Shown here one piece after another: positions 53,301-64,000 of a stretch of DNA of 64,000 nt. Position 1 is the stretch's first letter, and every line of letters starts with the position of its first letter. The stretch is from Erythrocercus mccallii. Lineage: Eukaryota; Chordata; Aves; Passeriformes; Dicruridae. Location of the stretch: NCBI GenBank assembly GCA_013397435.1, contig VZRG01000007.1, forward strand, positions 124,001 through 188,000, in the 5' to 3' direction. The position numbers and the translations under genes were made by a program. The notes beneath the pieces are model-generated. The model was not told the origin of the DNA. It did not search any database and saw only the letters and a program-made list of their open reading frames with translations.

Positions 53301-53917
53301 GGAAGCTCATTCTGGGACAAGCTCACAGTCAGAGTTATTTTCATCCATTTGAGACAGAAAAAACAACGCATGACGCAAAAGTCCAGTCAGAGGCAACCAA
53401 TACAATATAAATTGCAGATCATCGCAGTGTGAAAGGCCTCCTTTGCCAGAAAGATACCAGCTGCCAAGACTAGAAATGTGATGCAGGACGAGCTATTCCA
53501 CACACTTCAGAATTAAGGATGCTCATTTTCTTACAGGTTTGTGCCATACATTTGAGGTACTGCTCCATACTTACCTTAACAGTTGAAACCTGTCTTCCAT
53601 GTCTTCTGCTCCACGGTTATACACTCCTCCTTTCTCTCCTCCTTGTCCTGTAAACCCTGTGTTGTTCCCCAGGTGTCTCCTACATCTCTCAGCTAAGGAT
53701 TATGCTTCAATATGTAACTTTATGACCAGATTCAGACTTTGCTTTTGTGTGGCAGGCATAATGGTTCAGGTTTTTTCCCTTCTGTTAGGCACTAATAAGA
53801 CATTTTCTCTTTTCTTAGCGTCAAGTTTCATTCAATACACAGGAAACATGCTTATGTTTATTTAAGGTAGTGAAAATTTAAAAGAGTTTCAGAAAAAAAC
53901 CCAATGGTCCTAATTGA
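50346..53917. other. non-coding unique sequence with AT island
   Basis: No gene recognised. The interval 52340-52500 is a very AT-rich island with many A- and T-runs, followed at 52556-52590 by an A/G-rich patch; such islands can act as matrix-attachment or replication-related DNA, but nothing here proves it. The plus frame 52754-53023 gives a Lys/Arg-rich peptide with no known domain. Confidence 0.55.
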
Positions 53918-53970
53918 AAAACCATGCAAAAATGATCTGGAAAACTATGCAAAAATGATCTGTAAAACCA
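53918..53970. repeat. 23-bp tandem repeat, about 2.3 copies
   Basis: Copies at 53918-53940 and 53941-53963 share AAAAC-ATGCAAAAATGATCTG-type sequence with two differences, followed by a partial third copy (AAAACCA). Each full copy contains ATGCAAA, close to the POU/octamer core ATGCAAAT. The duplication is certain; the octamer link is inference. Confidence 0.85.
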
Positions 53971-56900
53971 TCAGTGAGCTACAGCCATTTCTAGCTTAAT
54001 TCTTGGATCAAAACAGGAAGACATAGTCAGCAAAAATTGATTTTATATCATTAATTTCATCTCAGTATCTGCAACCAGGCTGGGCATACGTACATGCAGC
54101 TTAAACTGTTCCACAGTTTTCATTAATTAAACTGGCTTGTTTTTCCTTCCATACAAGATCTTAGAAGAGCCCAGACTTTGTTCTGCAGTCTGGGATGAAT
54201 ACAGGTACCCTGCACCACAGCCCTCACACCAGTTGTTCCCCAGGGCCACACAGACTTCACCTCAACTATTTACACACACAGAGTCTTCAAAAACCTCCAC
54301 TCACCTGCTTTAAACCAAAGAAAATGTGTCAAGCAGATCTAACCCTCATTGAGAAAAACAAACCACTCGGAAATAGTGGGTTTTCATCAGTAATATTCCA
54401 CTTATTTAGTAGAAATTTACTAGTTAAGTGTAATTGTTTATTAGCTGCAACTACGGGGGGTGGTTGTAACTTTTTTTCAATAACAGAACTCTGCTCTGAG
54501 ACCAGTGATTTTTTTCTTAATGACTAGCATTTAATCCCTGCAGCACTGTGCTGTTGTTTTTCTCCCTCCTATTTAAGTTTCTAAAAAACATTTGAACTCT
54601 AAATGAAGGAGGAATTGCTGCGAGGTTTGCTGAATTTCCACTGATTTTTAGCTGCCTTTATTTCTTTAGCTAGCTCTTGAATCACTCCAGAAATGTCCCA
54701 TGTCAGGAGTCCTTTGGACCACACAGTCACAGCTGCGAAGTGAGATATTTTTCCATTTTCATAGAGGTTTCATCCATTCCAAACTCAGGAAGTGCTGTTA
54801 TTTCCTCTTTGCTTTTATACTTTCTCATGCATCCATGTATCCTTCTCAGTCCTTTGCCTCTCCAGTGCCATAATTCCATGAGTTCTTCAGCACAGAAGAA
54901 CTTTGGCTGCCTCACATTTCAGGCATGAGCCTTTTACCTGATGCCAAGGAATCAACTCAGCTGGCATCTCTAGGTGTTACTGCCATGGACACCACCCAAA
55001 AGAAACATGGCTGCAGAAGTGCAGCCACTATCATTTAGAAGAGAACTTTTTAAGTGCACAGAGAAAATGGTGGCATTTCAGCTACTTGGAAATCAACATA
55101 TTTTTAACTTAATTTAATTGGAATTTCATGTTAAATGAATGTGTTAGTTTCCACGTGTCTGAAAGAAAAGAATTATTTTCCAAGCTAGTCAGAATATTTC
55201 TATTCATCACATTAATTCATGTTTTCTTTGCTGAGTTAATATCTTGTCATTCTTAAATGTTCTGAAGTTTAAAAATCATTTGTCCCCCACTTCAACTGCT
55301 GCTAAATGAGATTTCTAGTAGCTTTAAAAGCCAGAAAAGGGTTGTTGTTTCACCACTACTTTACTGTCTATTGTTTAAATCCAATTATTTTGTATTCCTG
55401 GAACAAAGATAATAGATTGATACATATAGCAGTTCCTTTATATTTATCTCCTTAAACTTATTTTCATTATCTCCTTAGCATTCAAAAGTGACTGTAAAGC
55501 CATTATCCAGTCACAGGTTCATAACACATAATTCTATTAAACATATTACAAAAATAACAAAAGGGGTTTTTTCCATTGTGTTTTACCAGAAGAACCATGA
55601 AGAGATGCCATGCACAACAATTCCCTCCTCACAACATTTCACACAGAAACGTTCTTTGTTTGCAAAGCTTCTTTGTCCTGTGATGCTTAATTAAGGATAT
55701 AATGGAGAATATTATAGCCATTTTAGAATAATTTGGAAGTAATGATGCCTGAGGCCAAGAATGGAGTTCTGTTTAACTCAGCTAAATGTAGAATTGTTGG
55801 AAAAGGTCATTAAAATGGATCCCATTGCTATCCCAGTTTTCAGAAATAACTTGCTGTTCTCTTCTCTCCTCTCCCCCCATAGCTACACTTTTTAATTTCT
55901 TGGGTGCCATGCCTCTGAGCAGTATAAAGTTGCATTTTGTAAGAGCTTATCTTTCTCCTTTATTAAACAGCATGCCTTGAAATCATTTCATGTTAGCACA
56001 AAGTTCCTGGAGGCATGTAACTCCCATCACAGGTTGTAGCCACATCTATCGAGTTAGTCACGTGGATCACAGAGGCAACATAGCTGTTTATGCTAAATAA
56101 AAAGATCTAGAGGTGAATTTCATCCAGAATCAAACAGCTAATTTCCATGAAGGCTTGCTGCAGTTTTATGGATTTTCAGGAGGAGCTCTCACCAGCTCAG
56201 TCTGGTATCAAGGAAGATCAGGGTGGGGTTGTTACACACTAAGCTCTAGTGAGGCTAAGAGGAATTATTTTTGATATACACAGTCCTACTATAAAGTTTT
56301 CCAACACATACTTTACACTTTATATGCCTTTATATATGGTATTTGGACTGTAGTAAAATAATGATTTTTCATGAGTATTTTACAGAGACACTCTGCACCA
56401 CAGATTAATGTGTGGAAAATAAGGTACATCTAATGGAGATTTTGAATTTGTCTCAAAATTGGTTTTATCAATCTGCTTAACAGTGTCTGGAATCAGAATA
56501 AAAACCTTAAATATGAAAGTCTGTTCCTGCAGGAGAAGGAGTCCTGGCCTGTGGTAAGCCAGGTTAGATGCTGAAGCAATGAAAGACAGTCCACACTCCA
56601 AAATAATTGCTTAAACCCAAGGGAGATCTCTCCAGTGTAGCTCATATTTCACACTCATTTAGCTTCTCTATCAGAAATGGCAAATTTTGCACTGTGAGCT
56701 GGACTGTTGCCTTAAACTCCCATTCCATAAGGCAAGGCTGCTAGGTATAGAACAGCAAGTTTCACTCTCTTTTTTCCTACTCTTCTTTCCTACTCAAGAG
56801 TTAGTACCTCTTGAAATCTTTTGTTAGGGAAATAGTACATGCAATGGGCCCATTTGAAACCTTAAATCTAGAGAGATAGGAGAGTTGGAAAATTTCTCCA

Positions 56901-59900
56901 AATTCTTTTCCACAGATAGGACAGTACATTAAAATTATCAACAACTCAGTGAAACCAGCAGGAAAACCTCCAGAAGTCTTTTTTTTCAGGTAAGACCTTA
57001 AACCCCTCAAAGTTTTGTGCTGTGCAAAAGTGAAAAAGTGTTATTTATCTGTCACTCCCAAGCACAAGTTTCTAGATGAATATCCCCAGACTTCTGGACA
57101 TGCCAACCTGAGGTGACCTTCTGCACAGCACAGCTGAGGCTCAAAGTGAATGATGCAAAAGAACAAATTTCATCATAACTCTGTCTGTCATATATGTTTC
57201 TACCTACCCTTATTGACGAGCTTTGAAGTACTCCTCCTTAAAACCATGTATTAATTTCAATTTTATATCTTTTTTATTATTATTATTTCTTCCCCACAGA
57301 CTGAAATATTTCTTCTTAGGCTAAAGAAATAACAAAAAAAAATTGATTTTGTAGCCATGCACTCCAGGACACTTCACATTAAACTGTAGACACTACAGGC
57401 AACTAGATAACACTAATAGCACCTGAGGCAATTTCCCTTCCTATGTTTCTTCTCAGTTGCCAGCTGGAGTCTGGGCTAAAAATAGCCTTGTCATGACAGA
57501 ATAATGGATCCCAGCGATAAGTGTACTTCGCAGAAATGCAGCGAGGTCATTATCTGAGCCTTAATGGATGAACAGGGTGGGGAAGAGAGGGAAGGCATTA
57601 TTGGGTGGTACAATAAAAATGCAGAATGAATGAAAGAAATGCGAACAAATGGTACTCAAAAGGCTCTGAAAATCATAGCCTGCTTTCCTGTTTATGTTAG
57701 TGTAGGAATAATTTACATGACATTAAAAATTGAAAATACTCATAAGAAATTCTTAGCTGGCAATTTGTCTGCATAAACAATTACTGCTTTCCAGGGCCTG
57801 CGAAATTATACTGCTTTATCTATAGAACATTTCAATAATTGTACCATATATCTGTTACAGTACCACTAATAGTAAAGGAAGAATATTCCAAAGATAATCT
57901 ACTTAAAAAACCCCAACCAACCATGACATCATCCAGATCCAAGACCTCTGAACTAGTTGTTGCCTGAATTATTTTATCCCTTAAAAGTGCAAGTAAATAA
58001 ACAAAGAACAGTATATCTACATTCTCATTATTATTATCTGTGTTGAAGCAATAAGTCTGCAGCTAGATACAGCTGACTTAGCGAGGGCATGAATTTCAGA
58101 CTATTATTTAATGAAAAAAATTAAAAATCTTACTGCTGCTGTAATACCTAATATTACTATGCCCCAAAGAAATTAGTCGTTTTACCTCCCAGGCTGCTGC
58201 TTATCATCATTTGACATAATTTTCCTACTGGCTGTTTCAGCATTTCCCTCTCTTTAGAAATCATGCAATTGTATCTTTCTTCATTGTCTTCAAAGACAGC
58301 ACTAAGTTAGAGAAAGTACATTTTAATACTCATATTTTAAGCCAACCTGCCTTTCTCTTCATTGAGAATGGAGCAGAGAGGTTTCCACTTAGGAAAAACA
58401 TCCTTCCTCCCCCTGAGAGACACATCATGTGACATCTGAGACAGGATGTGTAGATAAACTATACATGCTAAACACCAAGAAAGCTGCTGAGAGTGGTTAA
58501 TGAATAATATAATATAGTTAGTAGGTAGAAGAGAGGAACTTGCACCAGGGCATTCACAGGGAGTCCTTGATCCAGGAAACCACAAAACCTGCTAAGTCTG
58601 AATTGAACCAGCTGCTCGGGCCCAGCAGCAGAGCTTAATTGCTTATTATGCAACACCATCAGAAGGCAGATTTGCTTGGTTAGAGCATTTAATACAGCAT
58701 GACTTAATGTTCTGGACTTCCATGCATTAGAAGAGAAAAACACAGCAATAGGTCTCTTATAAAAGTTTCATACATTAAGAGTAAAACAGAAATACTTTTG
58801 AGGCAGACTGACTATCAGTAAGACACAATGTAATGACAACACTTCAGACTGAAGAACAGAGACAGCCCCTGAACCTGCAAGCCTTTATTGGTCCCCATTT
58901 CCCATGAGTAATTTATTCAGGATTCCATGAGGCTGGATAATATAAAAATTAAAGCATGTATCATCATTTGAAAAGCACACATCTGAGACAAATACCATCT
59001 ACAGTCTTCCCTCCATTTGCTGAGCAGAGGAGAGAAAAAGGAGGGGAAAAACATGGAAAACTTCTCTAATGAAGGTGTTGCTTTACTCTCTGGCTGAGAA
59101 AAGAAGACATTATCACCAGAAAAACTGCATGAATATTAACAGTTCAATGATCACAATATTTTCAAGTTGAAGAGGTCTGGATAGATTGACTTAAAAGAAC
59201 TGGTAGGTCCAGACTCATCCTGTTCTGTCTCAGTTCACTTTCTTTCAAGGGAGGCCAGGACAATGAGCCCTCTTACATGAATCATGAAGGTAAACCCCTA
59301 AAATTGACCTTAATCACAGCATTTGTGTACACACAGTGGCTACTTGCAGCTTCTAAAGTCTGGTTTCCAGTACAACTATTTAAGTCTGCATGTACATTTC
59401 CTATTGCTTATATCTACTCCAAATCTGGGTTTGGGATTTTTTTGGTTTGCTTTTTTAATTAGAGAAAATTCCTTTGGCATATCTTCACAAGTAAAGGGGT
59501 TTCCCCACACAAACTGATCAAGGAGGCTGTATATAATCTTTCTGTCCATCTACACTGCACTTGCTGGTGCTTCAGGTGATACGACACTTTGGCTCAGCTG
59601 AGAGGGAAATTTGGGTCTCAGACTGGGGTCTTGGCAAGTCTTCTTGTAGTGGTCTGTGACCCAGCCAGCATCTCAGAGACAGCAACCACAGGGGGGACGA
59701 TGGAAATGGCCACAATGGCCATCTCTTTGGATGTGCCATTTCAAGGGATACAGTGACTCTGAAACAGAATGCACAGACAATGCCTATCATAGCCTAGCCT
59801 AGCACTGTCAGAGGTGCCTAAGAAAGGAATGGCAGGAAGTTTAGGTATGAAGTGGACTGGCAATAGACATTAATCTTTTTTAATTCTATGTGTACGCCAA

Positions 59901-60830
59901 TTTGGTAGTTCCACAACCAAACTTCTCAGTCTTCCCAGCCTTCCTGGCTAAGATAGGATTTTAATGCTGCTTTTTCATCTGCATCTTTTTCATCTTGGTG
60001 CTTTCATCTATTCCTTTTTTCTCCTGCAGACTAAGGTTACTAAAAAAATATTTATAGTGAAAATGGAAGCACCAGTAGTGAACAAGAACAATTACTAAAA
60101 CTTGATGGCTAAGGAGTTTCTCCTTATACAGAAGGCAAGTTTTTAATAGTTGATACAGTTGTAATAGATGACCTGCCCACATGTTGCAGCCACAATGTCA
60201 GGGGGGTCAGATCACCAACACACAATGTAAATATACATTTATAAATCATACTATAAACAAGGCCTGAAATGCAAACCTTTAGCAGCAAAAATTAATTAAA
60301 TTTTCATACATTTAAACATGAATTAATATTTATTAACTCCTTCCAAATATTTGTTTAGCATCTTCAAACCGGTGCTGATTTTTATATTTTTAAATCAGTA
60401 GCAAAATATAAATTAAAAGAATTTGCTGGCAAGCCAATAAACCCCTCAAACATATTAATACTCAAACATTCTTTCTTCAAAGAATTTGGAGACAAAAAAA
60501 CCCCAACAACCTGGATTTAATTTTAATATTTTCTAGGCAAATATTTTAAAGAACAGCAAAGCAATTTTAAACTGGACAACAGCCCCTGGAAAGAAATAAA
60601 AAGTTCTGAATTCATAACAGCTGAGAAGTGGTTAAGCAGAAATTTACTGAAATACAATTAAATTGATGGTGTGCACAATGCAGCATGAAATAAGGGACTG
60701 AGAGGAAGGAAGCATATTAAAGAATTAAGAGTTTCCATTACAGGCCCATATCAGCCCTTATCAAGGATTTATCTTCCTTCAGAAATTTTTCTCCCAAGCA
60801 TATTCACACTGCTTAGTATGAAAACAAAGC
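53971..60830. other. non-coding unique sequence
   Basis: No gene, RNA or mobile element recognised. Part of it (57480-57850 and 60230-60420) is AT-rich, non-repetitive and dense in ATTA/TAAT words, which is compatible with conserved non-coding sequence but not evidence for it. Open frames at 54195-54527, 58337-58743 and 59277-59517 are chance-like. Confidence 0.6.
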
Positions 60831-60857
60831 AAAAAAAAAAAAAAAAGAAAAAGAAAA
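60831..60857. repeat. poly(A) tract
   Basis: Sixteen A followed by interrupted A-runs; simple sequence without a retrogene body upstream. Confidence 0.9.
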
Positions 60858-63800
60858 CCCATCAAACCCTGTTTCAGAAATACTTAGTTTATTTAATATT
60901 TTCTCTCCCATATGTATCTTAGGCAATAGCAGATATGATCAAGTTACATTACTCTAGTACAGCAAACATATTACATATGGAACTGTCTTTGATGCTAAGT
61001 ACCAAGGATGTAGGATCATGTAGTAGTACTATTAAACAGAGATAGTTTCAATACTTCAGTTCCTAACACTCCTTCAGAAGGCAGCTGCTACTTCCCAAAT
61101 TTGTTTTCTGACATCCACGTCTCCTCTACCCTCTGTTCTATGTGTAATATAGTTTCAGGGTTGGCTCTGGACCAAGACACATGCCAGGCCATCTCTCCAC
61201 TATCTCAGATAATAAACACAGGCTCCTTTATCTTAGTTTCTCCAGCAACAACACAGAAACAGAAAGAAGCAAGAACACTAACATAGGGCTAGGCAGCATT
61301 AATTATAAGGTACAACACCTGCTGAGAGGAAGGAAGCACACTCCAGAAAGAACCCAGATATGTTTCATAACTGGAATAAACACAGCATATCCCAAAGCTG
61401 TTTGCAAATGGAGCCAAATCTGAACACAAAAAATACATCCACGCAGCAGCATGCAATTTCTCTTTCAATTTAAGGATTGTGTCCCTGCTGAAGAAATTTT
61501 CTAATTCAAGCTACTTGATTAAAATTCTGTGACTAATACATGCTTAGATTAGCAGCTCAACTGCATGCAAGGTATCCTTCAAAGCAGATTTGGATAGATG
61601 TATCTATATTGCATTATGGATGTTGTTGCCAGACAGTAGCAATAGCTCCCATTTTGAGCTTGTACGTCAGTCAAGCGCTTATTAAAAGGTGAGACCGTTT
61701 GGGGAATTTTTCTTCAGTGACAACAAACCAGTGCACTTTCAATTTCTCCAAATAGGTTTATTTTCCCAGTTAAACTCTTCGACTTTATTGCTTCAGAAAA
61801 TATAATATTCTCCAGTGTCTCTACAAAAGATACCACATATCCCACCTGCTCCCACAGGTACTGAAGCCTGATGTACAGACCAACTGGAAAATGTCAGGAA
61901 AGCAAGGCAAACTGAAGAGACCTCACATCATGGCCTGATATGTTGCCCATATCAAAAAGGTACACGTGGCAACTGTTGCTGTGCCTTCCCTGTGGTTCCA
62001 AATCCCAATGGTTGTAGAAAGGCACAGGGAAAGCACAGTCAATATAGGCAGTATCAGAAGCATACTCAGATCTCGCCATGAGGGTGGATGGATGAGATGA
62101 AAATCTGCATACATAGATTCATTCCCTGTGTATTGCATGTACACAATTTTTCTTCCCTCCTTAACTGGCATAAGGCATAGAAATTAGAGAAATCCTGCAG
62201 ACAGAGCAGTTTCTGACACAAAGCTTTGTGTAGCAGACACAATGTAATCCTCTATCTCTGGCAGGCTTCCATCCAGTTTAGCTCACCATGTATTTCTGAA
62301 AAAGACCACTCACAGGGGCATTTTTTCCCCACAGTCTGTGTAGGTTGGAATGTAATATTGGATAAATCATCATGACATTAAGTTGTGACAGCTGCTCCAA
62401 CTTTCCTTTCTATACCATGAAGACAAAATGCTTTGAACCAAGAGCCTCTGATCTGAAGATAGTGCCACACAGCCTTCAAAAACTATATCAGACTCACAAT
62501 AACCCTGACTCAACTTTTATCTCGCATACCTTGTGCTCAGGGTCTCCTACTGCCAACCTCTACAACCAGTGACATGTTATTTGTGATCTGCTTCTTTGGT
62601 AAACATTAATGTTCCAAAAAAGAAAGCACCAAATTTTTGGTCTATGCTTGTAAGATTTAGGTTTTTTTAAATACAAAGAAAGAGAGAGAACATGAGAGAG
62701 TGTGACTTGTAGCATCAGCTGAGCATTATGAACCCAAATCCTCTGTCATTTTTGAGAATATCTGATTAAAATCAAGAAGTCTATAATAACAGTCATTACT
62801 TCAATGTGGAAATTAGGGGTATTGTTAATTCTTTTCATCATGTATCAGCTCCCTTCTAATTGGATCTATATTCATTACTGAAACTGAAATTAAAGAACAG
62901 CTATGAAAGCCTTTTGATGTCAGCTGTATATATCATGCCCTGAATTAAGTTACAAAAATGGTTAATATATTATGTGACTTTTCAAGTACCTATTTCACTC
63001 CACTTAGTTGCACAGGTCCTGAGTACTGGCTGAGGTACTGCACTAACACAGCAAACTTTTAGGATGGGTAAAAGAAATCATTCCATTTGAATTGCTGAAA
63101 AATGCACAGATCATGGCACCAAACCTCCCTAAAGTCTTTTGGTTTACAAGTGATTTGTCTGCCAGATGCTGGATCTGCTCAGTAAATGAGGTGTAGGACA
63201 GGGAAGAAATAGACCCTTTGAGTTACTTCCCACCAAAAATGCCACAAGAATACCAAGTAAAAGCTGGCTGAGCGTGAGTAAATGCACTATGCCATGGCCA
63301 CTGCAAACATTTTTTTCCCTAAATAAACTGACAAGAAAAGAAGAAGAGAGGAACAGTTTGTGCTCAGTTTCAGAAGACTCTTGTCAGGACTTCCCCTTTT
63401 GTCAGAACTTCTTTCTAACACAGCTTAATTTTTTCTTTTGTTTTGCTCTGAATCAAAAAGAAGGAGAAAAAAAAAAGAAGCACATTGTACCAGTCTCTCA
63501 AACTGTTAAAAATTTCTTTCTCCCACTTTTTGCCATAGAGGAGTAGTACATTTATTCTCATGCATTCAAAACCTAAACCCCCACAACACTTTTCCTGCTT
63601 GTTCTGTGTGGCACAAAATCATGTGGGAATAGCTTTCCTTACCTTAACTAATCAAGACTGGAAGGGAAGAGGAGGGAAGAACAGGTTGCCCTAACACTTT
63701 GATTTCCCCTCTTTTGAATGCAATCCTGTTTTCCAGGTATCAAGAACAAACATTTCGACTAACTGGAGAAAAGGGATGAGCTCTTTGTACCTCATGAAGA

Positions 63801-64000
63801 TAGATAACATAAGGAAAGACAATGCAGCAGCTCTTAGAGGATACAAGTTTGCTGCACTCTGAGTTATAACAAAGCAAAAGCTAGCAGGAAAGCAGCGGGG
63901 GCAGTCCAGAAATCTGCTTCTGTTTTTGAGCTGTAAACCAGTATTTCCCAGGAGAGACAGACCAGAGGTCTCCTACTTAATGGATACTCCTATTTTCTTT
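60858..64000. other. non-coding unique sequence to the window end
   Basis: No gene recognised. The minus frame at 61923-62171 (82 codons) has two hydrophobic stretches and reads rather protein-like, but it has no known family and no splice framework. A GA-rich patch is at 62678-62702 and an A/G-rich patch at 63459-63480. Confidence 0.55.

Noticed and set aside
1..64000. tRNA, rRNA, snRNA, CRISPR arrays, operons or telomeric repeats
   Set aside because: By-eye search found no tRNA B-box with a matching A-box, no U6 or 5S signatures, no regularly spaced direct repeats and no TTAGGG array.

Overview
The window reads as non-coding DNA from a bird, probably a songbird. Three things support this. 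There is a CR1 LINE 3' end at about 45487-45918 with its characteristic sequence order, and CR1 dominates avian (and reptile) repeat content. There is a precisely bounded solo retroviral LTR at 25527-25829; I associate its 3' end with songbird LTRs, but only from memory. The background is AT-rich, CpG-depleted vertebrate sequence (about 40% GC by eye), with scattered homopolymers and one sharp CpG island. Nothing prokaryotic is present: no operons, no ribosome-binding-site-led frames, no CRISPR array, no rRNA or tRNA gene.

Layout. 1-25520 is mostly unique sequence. It holds a few low-complexity tracts, small tandem duplications, two strong G-quadruplex motifs (15496-15519 on +, 17062-17084 on -), a long hairpin (18545-18585), two homeodomain-type palindromes (13098-13130, 19400-19413), and three stretches that only weakly resemble exons (8948-9047, 16440-16614, 20312-20451). 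25521-25835 is the solo LTR with a perfect 6-bp target-site duplication. 26548-30580 is featureless apart from one micro-duplication. 30601-30945 is the CpG island, the only promoter-like object in the window. 30961-45486 is unique sequence with homopolymers and a 20-base N gap (38666-38685). 45487-45918 is the CR1 fragment on the minus strand. 45919-64000 is unique sequence with poly-T/poly-A tracts, a 23-bp tandem duplication and two AT-rich islands.

No protein-coding gene could be supported. The long open frames (up to 171 codons) are about what chance gives over 64 kb in six frames, resemble no family I know, and several begin at non-ATG codons or overlap on both strands. The likeliest setting is intergenic or deep-intronic DNA, with the CpG island marking the start of a transcript whose other exons lie elsewhere.

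I did not find a new biological system. The best leads are the CpG island with a possible minus-strand first exon, the homeodomain-type palindromes as enhancer candidates, and the solo LTR as a datable insertion and possible regulatory element.
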